A DNA stretch of 64,000 nt from Tetrastigma voinierianum (taxonomy: Eukaryota > Streptophyta > Magnoliopsida > Vitales > Vitaceae), in assembly GCA_016808115.1 (NCBI GenBank), contig JAEQBH010001373.1, forward strand, positions 50,998 through 114,997. Reading direction: 5' to 3'. The notes under the pieces were generated by a model. That model was given only the letters and a program-made list of their open reading frames with translations. It made no database searches and had not been told where the DNA came from. Each line of letters starts with the position of its first letter. Positions within the stretch are counted from its first letter, which is position 1. Made by a program: the position numbers and the translations under genes. Shown here in pieces: positions 46,701-59,080 of this stretch.

Positions 46701-48350
46701 GATGATCCACACAAATATCACCCTCGAATTCTTTGCAGAATAAAGGGATTCAAGATCAACCTTGTTATAGAAGGTTTGATAATGAGTTTTCTCAGGAACA
46801 AGCTTCTACAATTATAATCTTCGGGACAACAATACCTCAGATCTTTAAAAGGTGCTCCTTTGTATTCTCGGGATTATTCTAAAAGATCATTGCAGCTTCA
46901 AGACCAAGGCGCATCATGCCATAACTAAACTGATCCGATTTACCAATCTCTCAAGATATGGTGGAGTAGGTTTCAATCCACTTTAATCATGACACACACT
47001 ACAACTCCATAAAAGAAGCTTCTAAATTTCTCACGGATGGTCTTCTGCAGCAATCTTATAAGAGTGCAATGCCAATATATTCTTATTTTGCTCATAAATA
47101 GTTTCAACATGGTACCCATTACTACAGACATCTCATAAGGCTAAGTAGATTCCTTGATCTACTAAGCTTAGAAATGCATCATGGATGATACCTGGGCAAA
47201 ACAATCGTGGGTGATTCCCGAAACCATCAATAATCTAATAAGACCGTATATTGTATGGACATGTGCCCACGTAATGTCATACCGAGAAAAAGTGTCTACT
47301 ACGTAAATATGGTACAAGATGCACCATCAAGCAAAAACAAACATCTTCCCCTTTTTCTCTGTTTTCTCCACTCAGACTTATGTCGACAACTTCAAAGGTC
47401 GGGCATCATGCACTTCTCATATTATATGTGGTCAAACAACATTTCAAAATAATAAATATTATATCAAGTCTCATAAGATTTCATTGCATAACCTATATTA
47501 AAGAACAATAAAAGATAATACATCTCGACCACCCCTTTCGAGGGGATTATATTTCGTCATGCCAGAGCCTTTAAAATGGCCAATAATTTTTCGTAGTTTG
47601 CATGTGCTTCGTAATGCTTTTGGAGCCACAGGTCTAAGATCATGATTTTTGAGCAAGAATTGGTCAGCTTTGCTCACAGTTGAGAGTACATAAATTAAAC
47701 TCGAGTATGTGGCAATTGACGTCAGCTTAGATTACGTTGCAATACAATATTCAAGCATGGAAGGTGGAGAATGCTTTTAATAGTTCAAGATCGCTGAGTT
47801 TTCTGATACCGCATAACTGCCGAGAAACACATCAAAGCTGAAGCTATAGCCAGACACCGATTTAAAATCTTGTAGTTCGAGATTTTGCTACTATATTGTG
47901 CTTCGAGAAGGATAAATGTTTAAAAGATGATTATACTATCCTTCAACCTCTTCCACAAGGTTCGGAGGGTCTCGAATCTGATAAATATTGAGTCTCGGCA
48001 GTTCTTCTCATGCAAAATGACACAATAAAAATCAATGCATTTGCTTTATCTTTGCATTTGAGGTTCCGTCTTTCTCTGTAATTGCAAGAAGCGCATCTGG
48101 CTGAGGCATTTCCATGTCAAGGCACCAGATAGAGAATATTTCACTCACCGAGGATGTGGAATTGCCATCATTTACATAATTTTTTGCAAAACAAATGAAT
48201 CCTTAAATTAATTAGAAGGATTTCAAACATCCACGCTACCTCGTATGCATGATACTTTTAGGCTGGGAAAATTTGGCTTCGTGCCAAGAAAAGAAAAAAA
48301 AGAAGAATTGACAGAAGAAGATGAAGTATAAGTTGATTAATAAAAGACTA
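43760..48350 (-). pseudogene. Copia gag-pol polyprotein, degenerate
   Basis: Read on the minus strand from 48,350. A gag-like part is recognisable only loosely. A protease-like LDGASCTIFT lies near 47,310. The pre-integrase/integrase region has LVWHDAP-like and HPLKDLRYCC-like segments near 46,840-46,940 and a GDICG-like start near 46,700. RT motifs include VITFDFLG-like, DSDIYERF near 45,190, ENDPICPCVFIKKS near 45,010 and the NLIGT-like end of the DD region near 44,935. RNase H follows, with ISEEAIDLGLYYSRNLHLRF near 44,460-44,530 and the GDRTKHISPEIFLYSRTR-like segment near 44,110-44,160. The order INT before RT is diagnostic of Ty1/copia. Dozens of frameshifts make it inactive as read. 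Lineage not assigned. Confidence 0.78.
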
Positions 48351-48398
48351 CTCACAAAATATTTACTCAATCGGGTGTACTGTGAGCCGATAACGTAT

Positions 48399-48711
48399 TG
48401 TAAAATATTATGCTGTAAATAATATATAATAGAGAGACAGAGAGATTAAGAAGAGAAAGTGATAAGCACTGTTATTTATGAAAGTCGAGGAGCAATTTTA
48501 TTTTCTTACTTCATTCTTCATATATATATTGAATATGGATTTATTCATACGTAGAATTTATGTTATTATAACGTAAGCATAATAGATAACATTTAATACA
48601 AGCATTGATGTATACAAAGTTACGAATCGCATATAATGTGATACATTGAATATACATTGATGTATATATGTTACATTGAATATAAGGAATATTCATTTAT
48701 GTTTCATAACA
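48399..48711 (-). repeat. 5' LTR of the copia element
   Basis: Starts TGTAAAATATTATGC on the plus strand and ends TTTCATAACA. The right edge meets unit 3 sequence (AGTTCTAATTTTTTT) that continues the F-box upstream region. It is about 43 bp longer than the other LTR because of inserted TGTATATA-type stretches. Confidence 0.82.
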
Positions 48712-48959
48712 AGTTCTAATTTTTTTAAAATAATATTTAGATTATATTTTATAACTTTTAGAATAATATCTTTCGACAACTATTTATATATTTTTAGATT
48801 ACTTTAAATTGTGTTTATATCTCAATCGTATTTGATCAGAAGAGAAATATTTCGAATATTTCTGAAAATTGTATTTCTTCACTATTTCAAAAGAAGTCTA
48901 TTATAAATATGGGATAGAAATCTCTTATTTAAAAAACAAAGAAAAGAAAAAGAAACAGT

Positions 48960-50091
48960 AAGAGAGAATGGTCAAGCTTTGATGAAAAGAGAGTATGGTT
49001 AAAGATTTGCTTCGACGAAGAAGAAAACTATGGCTTCTCGGCCTGACTACGATGTAATCCTTTGGAAGTTCGGGACACATCATGTCTCGCTTTCCTCGAA
49101 GAGATTATTATATTTTGATATCGTATGTAACCATGGAGCCTCTGACCAATTTCCGTCTCGCACCGCAATTCTCCGACGGTGATTATTCAAGATTACATGA
49201 ATCTCCACTATTAATGTCAATATCAAAGAGATCGTAGATATAATTTTTCATCCCTTCACCACACATATTATATGGATATTCCTGCATCTGTTAAACAAAA
49301 ACGATATTCGTAAAAGATGTGTGGTTGTCGTTGCGGGAGGAAAGTATGTCAAGAAAAAATGTTTTTCTTTAATCCCTTTACAAGAAAGAAATTGATCTTC
49401 CGGGATTTACCACCGTATAACGTGATTCATCAAATTCGCTTTTCGTCTTCCTACTGGAGGATCGCGGGTAGCAGGAATAATGAACTACTTTCTTTGATGG
49501 AAATTGTCAGTATCAAACCCAGAAGATGATCGAGACAGAAGATGTTGACTCATGAAAACCGATGGAAAATTATCTCACAAGAAGTTTTCAGATATCTTCC
49601 AATCCTATTTTCAGGATAAATATTGCCATCGTTTCTCGATGTTGATGGAAGGCATGATTTGATCCCCTGATGATTGTGAAAATAGTTTGGAATTTTATGG
49701 GATGCGACTCTCACGATGACAACGAGATTCATTGATTCAAAGTTTCATGGTTGAAAGTGATGGGGAATTGATTGCCATTTTTCTCAGCAGTTATGGAAGG
49801 ATTTATGTTCTAAAACCAGATGCATCCAAAAGGAATTGGGTGAATGTAGAAGATTTAGGGCGACAAGGTTATATTCGAGGTAATGCAGGTTCCCGGGCAG
49901 AAAAAAGAAGGGCTTCCTATAATAATATTAGATATATCTTCCTATGCTTTACTAATGTAACAATAAAGGTCATATATTCTACGACCTTTTAAAACTCAAA
50001 GATATCATCGAACCTGATACGATTTTTCCAAGTATTAGCTTATCGCATCACGTTGCATCTTCATTCCGTATGGATTAAACCCACATAATAA
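48960..50091 (+). pseudogene. F-box/DUF295 gene copy 3
   Basis: Plus strand, copia element about 250 bp upstream. An in-frame ATG at about 49,030 starts MASRPDYD, but the frame breaks soon after. The DUF295 central part, FFNPFTRKKLIFRDLPPYN, is at 49,355-49,420. The C-terminal domain at 49,732-49,992 has FMVESDGELIAIFLSSYGRI, PDASKRNWVNVEDLGRQGYI and EKRRASYN. The final LNPHN is at 50,076, but a missing base removes the usual stop. This copy shows what unit 1 looked like before LTR insertion. Several frame changes; a pseudogene as read. Confidence 0.8.
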
Positions 50092-50286
50092 ATTGATGAA
50101 ATCGTACTTTAGTAAATAACCTATTTATGATTCATTACTACGTCGTTCAGTTATATATCAATGACTTGTTACTTTCAATAGGAATTACCTACCTATTTGG
50201 TACATGCATGCCTTTTTTTTTTTTTTATCTTTTTGACATCTATTCACTTTATAATATAACTACAGGTGTGTGTGCTTAGTAAAATT

Positions 50287-50404
50287 CGGTTTTAAAAATT
50301 TAAAGTCGATCAAATATTGTTCGACTATCATCAGTTTTAATTTTGAATTAAAATCAATAATTGAACAATATTTGATCGGTTTTAATTTCAAAAAAAAAAA
50401 AAAC
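50287..50404. mobile_element. Foldback element 1
   Basis: CGATCAAATATTGTTC (50,307-50,322) and GAACAATATTTGATCG (50,363-50,378) form a perfect 16-bp stem. The arms extend imperfectly to CGGTTTT and AAAACCG outside. It starts where unit 3 similarity stops, so it may be the insertion, or the break point, that ended unit 3. No coding capacity. Confidence 0.7.
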
Positions 50405-50435
50405 CGAAAATTAATAAATGGTATGAGTGAAATAG

Positions 50436-50613
50436 GGTCAAGAATGACAAAAATAAAAAATAAAAAATCACCTCTCATTGCTTAAAGAAAAGTGGTTTAA
50501 ATAGTATGAAAATTGAAAACCTTAACCTTTTTTTTTAAACTTTTTATTTGCTAGCCTCTTTTTCTTTAAGTAATGAGGTGATTTTTTTTTTGTCATTTTT
50601 GACTTGAAATCAC
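50436..50613. mobile_element. Foldback element 2
   Basis: The left arm (about 50,437-50,491: TCAAGAATGACAAAAAT, AAAAAATCACCTCTCATTGC, TTAAAGAAAA) pairs with the right arm (about 50,566-50,613: TTTTTCTTTAAGTAATGAGG, TGATTTTTTTTTTGTCATTT, TTGACTTG). About 50 bp of stem and a loop near 75 bp. A MITE-like or foldback insertion with no gene. Confidence 0.72.
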
Positions 50614-51779
50614 CCATCTACGTATTTTTTTCCCATCCTTTTATTCCTCAATAATGTGATTATTTCACAAGATCTAAGTTTTTATTTGCTTGCTTTTCCG
50701 CTCGCTTTAGTCGCCGCCTGGTGCTAGCGATTGCTATCGTCTCAAGTGTATCGTTGGCGGTCATCACTCTGAAGGCAAAGACACATTGTCATTCATTTTG
50801 CAATAAGCACATTGATCATATCGTGACGTAACGCTTATTTCATACGGGTGACGATTTCATACGGAAGAAACATATCCGACAAGAACAATAAATCAAATCA
50901 CCCATCCTCAATACGCCGCAGAACTCGAAAATCACTTATTCTGCCATAATCAGAATATCAAATACGAAGCTCAATCAAAACGTATGCACTTGTTCGATTT
51001 ATTACGCCATTAACCCGATATTGTTTTATCATTTATGGTTTTTAACAATTTTGATTTTATGTTTCTATTGAGGTATTTATAGTTTTAATCAATAAAATTA
51101 TTTTTATCTTAAAAAATAGTATAAAAATTAAAATTGATGAAACTTGTAGTAGACTGTAAATAAGCTTCCAGTTATAAAAAATTTACAAATTTTAAAATTC
51201 TTTTTAGAAAAGAAAAAAATCAACATATAATTTTTAAATACCCCATTTATCACTGAACGTTTTTTTAAGAATTAAAAAATAGTACCTCACTTATTAAAAA
51301 AAAAAGTAGTACCTCACCTTTTTCCCATGAAATGTTTGGGAGATTTTTGTTTATATGGAAACAATAATAATATATAGAACGTTAAACAAACATATGTAAA
51401 AAATTGAAAAGAATTAGAGAACACAAGATTATTTAGCAATAATTTAAATAACTTGTTAAAAATGAATACATTTAAAATTATTTTGAAATTGAGGTATTTT
51501 ATATTAATATATGTTAAAACCTGATTTTCCTAAATAAAAATGAATATAAAACTTTGATACAAGCTAGCATTTGATTTGCTTTATCGTCAGATGCAACTTT
51601 TGTGTTTTTTTTTCAATACACTATAATTTCTTCAAGTTAGTGAATTGTTCCTTATTAGATCCTCCCTATGCCCTTGCCCGTTTTAACTATGAATGATTTA
51701 CTATTTTAACTAGACATGACGAGCAACTTTGTTGTTTAATCACTTTTAACATCAATAAGCAAATGATTTTATTTTCAAC
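50614..51779. other. AT-rich spacer with a GC-richer patch, no gene
   Basis: Positions 50,690-50,960 are GC-richer (GTCGCCGCCTGGTGCTAGCG) without a recognisable product. The rest is AT-rich. I see no LTR for the following gypsy element here. Confidence 0.4.
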
Positions 51780-54700
51780 AACACTTAGAATAGATTGTTA
51801 GAGAGTTGCACCGTCATCAACGGTTTCCTCGTCCTACAATGAGCCCAACCTGAAGCCCCATCTCCTCTGCCCAATTTCTATGTCCTCGATATTCCAGAAT
51901 CTGACCCAACCCACCTACTACCCTACTCATCCAAAACCCTACCGAATCAACCATAACCTCTATCCAAGTATTGCTCCATTGCTACCAACACCAGTGCATT
52001 TCAATCCGTCGCCCACACCGACGGAGCTTCTCAGACCACGTATGAAAGGCCTTTGCTACAACTGTGATGAAAAGTTCGGTCCAAACCACCGTTGTCGAAG
52101 AAATATTTCACACTCCTGGGATGCGATATGGAAGATACCTACAGTCGAATCACTCCTGAGGCCACCGATGGGTTTGTTGGAGGAAATTTTGGTGACATTT
52201 CTACTCTTCATGCTCTTCTTATCAACATCAAAGCAAATCCTCATTGAGTTCTTTGGTACTACGGTGTTCATCGATTTCGCGCTAATTGACAGCGGGAGCA
52301 CTTATAATTTTATCAAGCCAGCGTTGCTTTCTGAACAGTTGGGACTTTGTGTCATTCCACTCTCTTATTTTCGTGTTTCGACAGGCAGTGGGGCCTCATT
52401 TACCGGTATAGTTGTCCAGCTATCGTTCTTGTGGATTCAAGAAATTTCTTCACTATGGATTTGTTTGTTTTAGCTAGTTTGAAGGTTCAGATGCTGTCCT
52501 AGGGTTTCGTGGCTCCAATTGCTTGGTTGCGTTTCATGACTATCTGCCTAGTACTATGAAATTTGGTGGCAAGGACAACACCACATACCTTGACTGGGGA
52601 AACTTCCAATCTACTCCACCTCAAGCGTCACTTCATCAATTGCAAGCTTTAGTAAGGAGTAGAGATTCGCCTCAACTTTTTGAACTCATTAGTTCCCCTG
52701 TTATTATTTCGAACACTGGCTCCAATGACCTGGACTTTCCCTTGATCTTCCCACCTGCGACTGACCTCAAAATACCAGAGCCCTCTTTCAAGCCCCGACA
52801 GGCTTTTCGCCCCCATCAAGCTATTGATCATCGTATCCATCTGGTTGTCGGCACTAAGCCGGTGAATGTGTGCTCATATCGCTATCCATATTATCAGAAG
52901 GCGGAAATGGAAAAGCTAGTTCATGACATGATGCAACAAGGGATTATTGTTTAGTCAAAGTCCTTTCTCCTCTCGACATTATTTGTTCGTAAGAAAGATG
53001 GCACCTGAAGTTTCTGCGTTGACTACCGAGCTCTCAACATTGCCACCGTGAAGGACAAATTCCCAATACCCGCTATTGATGAGCTCCTTGATGAATTAGG
53101 AGGCGTCACAGTCTTCAGCAAATTGGACCTGTGTGCTGGTACCACCAAATTGTGTTCACCAAAGAAGACCTACAAATGGCTTTTGAACCATGATGGGCAA
53201 TTTCAGTTTCTGATGCCTTCGGCTGAAATGCCCCGTCCACCTTCCTGCGACAATGAACCAGCTCTTTCCTCCTATCTTCGAAGGTTCGCCATTGTTTCTT
53301 CTTGATGATATTTTAATTTACAACTTCTTCCATAGATTGGAGTTAATTGATCATTTAGAAGCTAGTTCTGTGCCGATTGTATTCAGATCGTTTTTATGTT
53401 AAGTTCCTCCTAATGCCTTTTGCAAGGAATCCATTGACTATTTCCAATACATCGTCTCTTCAGCTGGGGTTCACGCTGACTCTAAAATGATTGAGGTTAT
53501 AGTTCAGTACTGTTCCAAAGGTAGTTAAATAATTTGAGGGATTTCTGGGATTCAGTTAGGCTATTGTCGTTGATTTATTGCAGGGTACGCCACCATTGCG
53601 GCAATCGTTAACGATTCATTGCGAAGAGACTCCTTTGAATGGAAGCAGCTAGTTCTGCCTTCCGAGGTGTTAAAATGCCATGGTTGCAGCCCCGGTTTTG
53701 CACTTACCTGATTTTACCTAAGAATTTGTGATTGAGATGGACGCTTCTAATGAGGGCATTGGTGTTGTTTTAATGCAGCAGGGGCTATTCGATAGCTTCA
53801 TTACTTTAGCCAAAAGTTGGGTATTCAACTGCAACTCAGTGTTCATTAGAGAATTGCACAAGGGTAATTGCAGTGAAGTAAATGGCGCTAATACCTACTG
53901 AGCCAGTCGTTTGTGGATTGAAATGATCATCAAAGCTCCAAAGAGCTCCCTCCAGTCAGGTTATTCAGACCCTTGATCAATAAGCTTATGTTCAAACTAT
54001 TAGGTTCCACTCGCATTGAGTATAAACTGAATTACTAACTGTGCTGCTGACGCTCTTCGTGTGCCAAAGCAGAATGGGAGGACAAAGATGATACCAGTCT
54101 CCACCTTCCTTTTCTCTATTTTTGGTTCCTGTTTCATCTTCTGACAAACTCAAACATGAGAACATCTCTGATCCTTTCCTACAATCCCTCCATATTAAAA
54201 ACCATCAAGGAACTCTTACCTCACCATACAAAGTTGCACATGGTTTATTGTTGTTTCGAGGTCGTTACGTCATCAGCTTGAGTTCACAATTATGTAAATT
54301 ACTCCTCCAAGAATTTCATGACACCCCAAGTGGCGGGCATGTCAAGATTAAACGCACCCTTTCCCGATTGTCCACAAATTTTTTTTGGCCCAATATGCGG
54401 CAGTTTGTCATAGACCACATTCAAGCTTGCCTCTTATGGCAACAAGTGAAATATTCAATTCAAGCCCTAGCTAGTCTTTTACAACCTTTTCCAATTCCCA
54501 AAGCGTTATAGGAAGATGTCACCATGGACTTCATCATCGGACTTCCAACTTCAAAGGGACTTTCAGTTATTTTGGTAATCATAGATCGTCTAACCAAATC
54601 TACCCATTTTGGGTCATTACCAAGGGAGTTTACAGCCAATAAAGTGGCCGAGTTATTTGTTGATATTGTGGTACGTCATCATGGGTTTCCACGTTCCATA

Positions 54701-55750
54701 ATCTCATATCGAGACCCGCCATGAGTACACTTACGGAAACTTTGAGTTGAGTAGCACTCAATTATCAATGAGTAGTGCCTACCACCCGCAAACGCCAAAC
54801 GGAGGTTGTCAATCTCTGCCTTGAACAGTACCTTCAAGCATTTACACAAGTCAAACCACATACTTGAGTGTCCCTCATGAGTTGGGTTGAATTCCATTAC
54901 AACACTAGTTATTATAGTGGACTTAAAATGTCCCATTTTCAGCCCCCATATCGAACACCACCTACACCACAATATACAAAATTTACTAATCCAAGCGCCA
55001 CGAGGCTCTTACCGCACGTGAGGAACTTCTTTGCACTCTTAAGTCCAACTTACTCTCTACTCAGAATCGCATGACTATGAGAGCTAACACTCATTGTCGG
55101 GAACTGTCTTTTGACGTGGGAGGTATGGTACTGGTATGTCTCCAGCCTTATCATCAACTTTCTGTTACCCAAGGTCGCTACCATAAGCTTTGCAAACGTT
55201 ATTATGGTCCTTATCCGATTTTGGAGCGTATTAGCAAAGTTGCTTATCATGTTGGGTTACCCACGACGATCCTATCCCGTGGTTTCACATTTCTATCCTC
55301 AAGATGTTCCATGGGAAGGTTGTTTTCAAGCCCTTGACTTACCAACATAAAATTCAAACAGCAAACCAGTTGAGTTCCCAATGGCTCTATGTGCCACCCG
55401 GATAGTATTCAGTCATGAAGTACCTCTAAGACAAGTCCTAATACAATGGACAGGGGGCACTCCTAAGGAAGCCACTTGGGAGCCTTTTGATGAATTCAGC
55501 TGTGCCTATCCAACCTTTCACCTTAAGGACAAGGTGATTTTTGGAGGGGAAAATGATACAACCATCTCCTTCCCGTTGCAAACATCACATGGCACACATA
55601 CTACTCCTGCTGTGGAGGTTCATGGCCCACCTGATGAAGTTACTAAGGAAGTTAGAGAGGAGGCTAAAGAAGCAGGTCCACTCGAGAGACCCAAACGAGC
55701 CATCAAAATGCCTAAGAGCATCTCCAAAAGGCTACAAACCTCCCTTTAGC
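51780..55750 (+). pseudogene. Ty3/gypsy gag-pol with chromodomain-like C-terminus
   Basis: Domains in order on the plus strand. Gag zinc knuckle KGLCYNCDEKFGPNHRC at 52,045-52,095. Retropepsin-like ALIDSGSTYNFI (DSGS active-site form) near 52,282. RT: KPVNVCSYRYPYYQKAEMEK near 52,857 with MMQQGIIV, VRKKDGT and FCVDYRALNIATVKDKFPIP (52,990-53,070), then VFSKLDL near 53,113, with the YLDD region degraded to LLDDILI. RNase H: VIEMDASNEGIGVVL near 53,728. Integrase: HDTPSGGHVKIKRTLSRLST near 54,318 (zinc region), DFIIGLPTSKGLSVILVIID near 54,527 and SAYHPQT-like near 54,775. C-terminus: LIQWTGGTPKEATWEPFDEF at 55,437-55,497, a chromodomain-like fold. Stops at 52,472 and 52,952 and frameshifts between domains. 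LTRs not found. Confidence 0.86.
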
Positions 55751-57716
55751 TATTTCGCAGCTTCAAAATCCACTCCAAAAGCAATATCTTGGCTATCCAC
55801 TTCCCATACCTCATTCGCCATCTATTTTCCATACTATTATTCTGGCTATCTATTTCCCATTTACTCTCATTTCTTTTCCCATGACCCTCATTTCTCTCCC
55901 TAAAAATATAAAGAAATTACAACAATTAACAAAAAATATCAAACAACTTTGAAAAATAGGAAATTTTCGTAAAAATTAATGTACAAAACAAAAAAGATAT
56001 GAAAATTAATCAAAATAAAAACAAATTATGAGAACATGAAACAATTAGGAACACAAATTTAATTGTTATAATATATAATATTATGTATTTTTATTTTTAT
56101 TTTTTCCTCAATATTAATAATCTGAAGAACGCCTACTACACGAGGAAAGAACGTCTACTACACTTAAGTGAGCAAACGCCTACTACAACAGAAAGACAGG
56201 AATTAAAATAGAAAGAAACGGAAGTTATGCAAGATCGACACGTATTTGAAAGACGTAGTTGCATGTCTCAATTGTGTCTAATATTATCAACGCCAAATGA
56301 AACATGGGAAAGAATTTTTTATTAATAGACAAACAAATTTAGATAGTAGTAATCATGATACAAGTACTATAATAACATTTGCTTAAGTAGTGCATAGTAA
56401 TTATGACCGTTGCAAATATTACTATTGAAAAATTCAAATTTTAAAATTTTGAATTTCATGATCATTGTAAATATGATCATTATTAAAAAAATTATAAAAC
56501 TGAAATTTTGATAGACGTAAGTAATACATCACTCGACATCGACACATGATTATACGACATACCAATAAGATTTTTAAATTTTATTATCAAAGCTAATAAA
56601 GTTAATAAATGATACTAAAATGATAAATATTGTCGACGACTCGAAGTTTTTGCCAATTAAAATGTATAATATAATATTTTAATATATTTCTCAAAGAAAT
56701 ATTTAGATATCCTCATCGAGATGCCTGCCTAAATGACTATGTATGTGAATTGTGAAGTCTTTTTTGTGTTGGTTTTGGAATCTTTTTTTCCGAAAAGGGT
56801 AGTGAGTGGTTTTTTTGTGTGCCGCGTGGCTCTTGCCTCTCATGCTCAGTTTGTTGGAAAAGACACTTGGAATAACAATCTCCATAGAATTCTTCTCTCA
56901 CCTCTCTCCTATGTTTCTTCTTTGGAGTGCACACCTGCTCGAAAGGTGAACTCACACTCTTACTAGGCTCTCTCTTTTGAATATTTGAATTTAAACAAGA
57001 AGTCTTTATAATTAATTATAAAAGTAATTCAATTTAATAACAATTAGAAGACTAGTGAAAGACAAATATTCTAATAATCTTATAAAACAAATAACAAAAC
57101 ATAAAAAAGATTTAAAATGGTTTCACTTGATTTTATTGTACATTTTAATCAAAAACTTTACATATATGATGTATATGGTAAAAAGGAATGCATAAGAAGA
57201 AATAAAAAAAAAAAATCATCCTTTTACCTTTCACCTTTTTATTTGCATATCATGGTTTGATCCAAAATTAATCTGAAATAAAAAAAAATGTATTTTTTTC
57301 TCTTTTTTTTTTTTTTTTTTGAAATCAATGTCTATATTGAGTTATTTTCCAAGAGAAGTATGGCAATTAGGGTTTGATTTGCAAATTTTAGATTATTTGG
57401 TGTCTATTAACTATAATTTTAAAGACAAAAGAATGAGATATCTACCAAAATTGAAGGGATCGCTGCGTTTTAAAATAAGAGCGAACTGGGCTTATTTCCA
57501 CTTGAAAATAATAACTATGTATAAAACTACTTACATTTTCTAAAATTTTTTTACCATTAGACAAATGCAAATATCCACATTTATTTTTGTAATGACTAAT
57601 GAATTTTAAAATTATGAAAATAATATAATTTAAAAATAATAATAATAAAACATATAAACATATAAATTAAATTAAATAATATTAAATATGTATAACTTCT
57701 ACTTTTTATATTTTAG

Positions 57717-57717
<1 letters not shown>
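55751..57717. other. AT-rich spacer, no convincing gene
   Basis: Contains three spaced copies of an ACGYCTACTACA word (about 56,129-56,186). Small open frames on both strands at 56,703-56,966 and one at 57,319-57,543 carry no motif I recognise. An oligo-T run is at 57,304-57,320. Confidence 0.45.
56127..56190. repeat. Short triplicated word
   Basis: AACGCCTACTACACGAGG, AACGTCTACTACACTTAAG and AACGCCTACTACAACAG follow each other at spacings of about 22-24 bp. Too short and too few for a satellite. Confidence 0.6.

Positions 57718-57777
<60 letters not shown>
57718..57777. repeat. Long AT microsatellite
   Basis: About 28 AT dinucleotides without interruption. The longest simple repeat in the window and likely length-variable. 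Confidence 0.95.
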
Positions 57778-57780
<3 letters not shown>

Positions 57781-57959
57781 TTTATGTATAAAACTATTTA
57801 GTATTTTAAAACTATGAGGGATAGTTTAAGGGTCTTAACGTTTGTCTGGCTTTCCAAATATTAATGGCTTCTAGCCCCTTACTAAAAATTTACTTTGATC
57901 ATAACTTCAAAGCCTTCATAGTGATTAAATGAGGTAACCATAAGTTGACACAAATACTA

Positions 57960-59080
57960 ACTGATAATGCCTAAAAAACATGCGTATGAGCCCAGAACGC
58001 AGACTTAAGAGACAAACCACTAACAAGGCTTAAGGTGGGCTTAGGGGGCAGGCGGCCCATGAAGACATCCCGATCATTTCTAAGGCGCGAGCCTCTATTG
58101 AAATCCAAAGTTCCCGTCTGGCCGAGCAATAGGTAACAGATGGTTCCACCATCCACCAAACGAAACGTATAAAGTGGGCAAGAGAGCTAGTCTCCATGAT
58201 CCGCTCCACCGGACAGGGAGCAGCCGATCTCTCACGATCACGACTCAATTATCTTTATTCGACGATAGAAAGAGAGATTCACTACACAATTGGGAAGCAG
58301 CCATCACCGTCTAATAAGGAAAGTCATCGTGATCACCCACGATAAATACCGAGCAATTCCAATCAAGAAAAGGTACGCAATAACAAACCATCACCGCTGA
58401 TCCTCGTTTTCTTTCCTCGGGCGAAACTAACTTAATCATCGCGAGACGCTACGGCGACACTTCGCTGCATCACTCCTCTTGCAAGGTGTCAGACATCGAT
58501 CCGCCGACGACCGCCAACGATCGTGCCAAGCTCCATCCTAGTATCATGGCAGCACCATTAGTTTGCACTACCAGGAACGACTGCCTTTACAAATCAATTG
58601 ATTTTCAAGACTGGCGGGTATCGATCAAACACGAAGCAGGAGTCACTAGAACCCCGAGGCGAAGATCAACAGCATCAAACGCCGGACGATATATGTCCGG
58701 TGAGATTCTGAGCTCTTCATGCCGCGAAGAACGAAGATGAAGCGCACTCTGCCTAGTCACTAGCGTCACTAAGGAGTCAAGTAACTCACCGTGATAAGCA
58801 CCACAGATACACTACCATGAAGGCCGCAATACAATTCCAATAAGAGGAACAACAACACCCCTGCACCCTTGCATATCGATTTGGCGAGGAGAAAAATAGT
58901 CTGACCTGGGGCATGATCTCAAGATGCCCTGAGAGGGTCAGAATGAGGATGTGAGTCTCCGGGCAGAACGATTTAAGGTGATGAGCCAACCTCTGGACAA
59001 GCAGGGTATGGGAACAATCTCGAGAGCACGGCCCAGAATCCAACAAGAGCTCACCACATGAAGAAGGGTCAAAAGGCCGA
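57960..59080. other. 5' part of a Tat-like element, boundaries unknown
   Basis: GC-richer sequence preceding gag. It starts abruptly after AT-rich DNA near 57,960. I found no clear LTR edge or primer-binding site and no obvious match to the LTRs at 13,939 or 28,087. Open frames at 57,971-58,740 on both strands have no known domain. Confidence 0.35.

Larger units (their letters stand above)
43437..48711 (-). mobile_element. Ty1/copia element with both LTRs
   Basis: Complete structure of 5.28 kb on the minus strand: 5' LTR at 48,399-48,711, degenerate primer-binding site just inside it (TTATCGGCTCACAGTA on the minus strand), gag-pol remains, purine-rich AAGGGAGTAT at about 43,707-43,716, and 3' LTR at 43,437-43,706. 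The insertion is in unit 3 upstream of the F-box copy; units 1 and 2 are uninterrupted here. The two LTRs differ in length (270 and 313 bp) and by many substitutions. The flanking duplication cannot be read with confidence. Confidence 0.85.
41641..50286. repeat. Tandem F-box unit 3 (truncated on the right)
   Basis: Third copy of the unit, starting at TCTCTTTATAATGAAAAGAG (about 41,651). It has the B box (42,428), an inserted copia element (43,437-48,711) and the plus-strand F-box copy. Similarity to units 1 and 2 ends at about 50,286, where a foldback element starts. The minus-strand DUF295 copy expected further right is missing. Confidence 0.75.

Noticed and set aside
51780..55750. Endogenous plant pararetrovirus
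   Set aside because: Integrase and a chromodomain-like C-terminus follow RNase H, which pararetroviruses lack; no movement or coat protein motif is seen.
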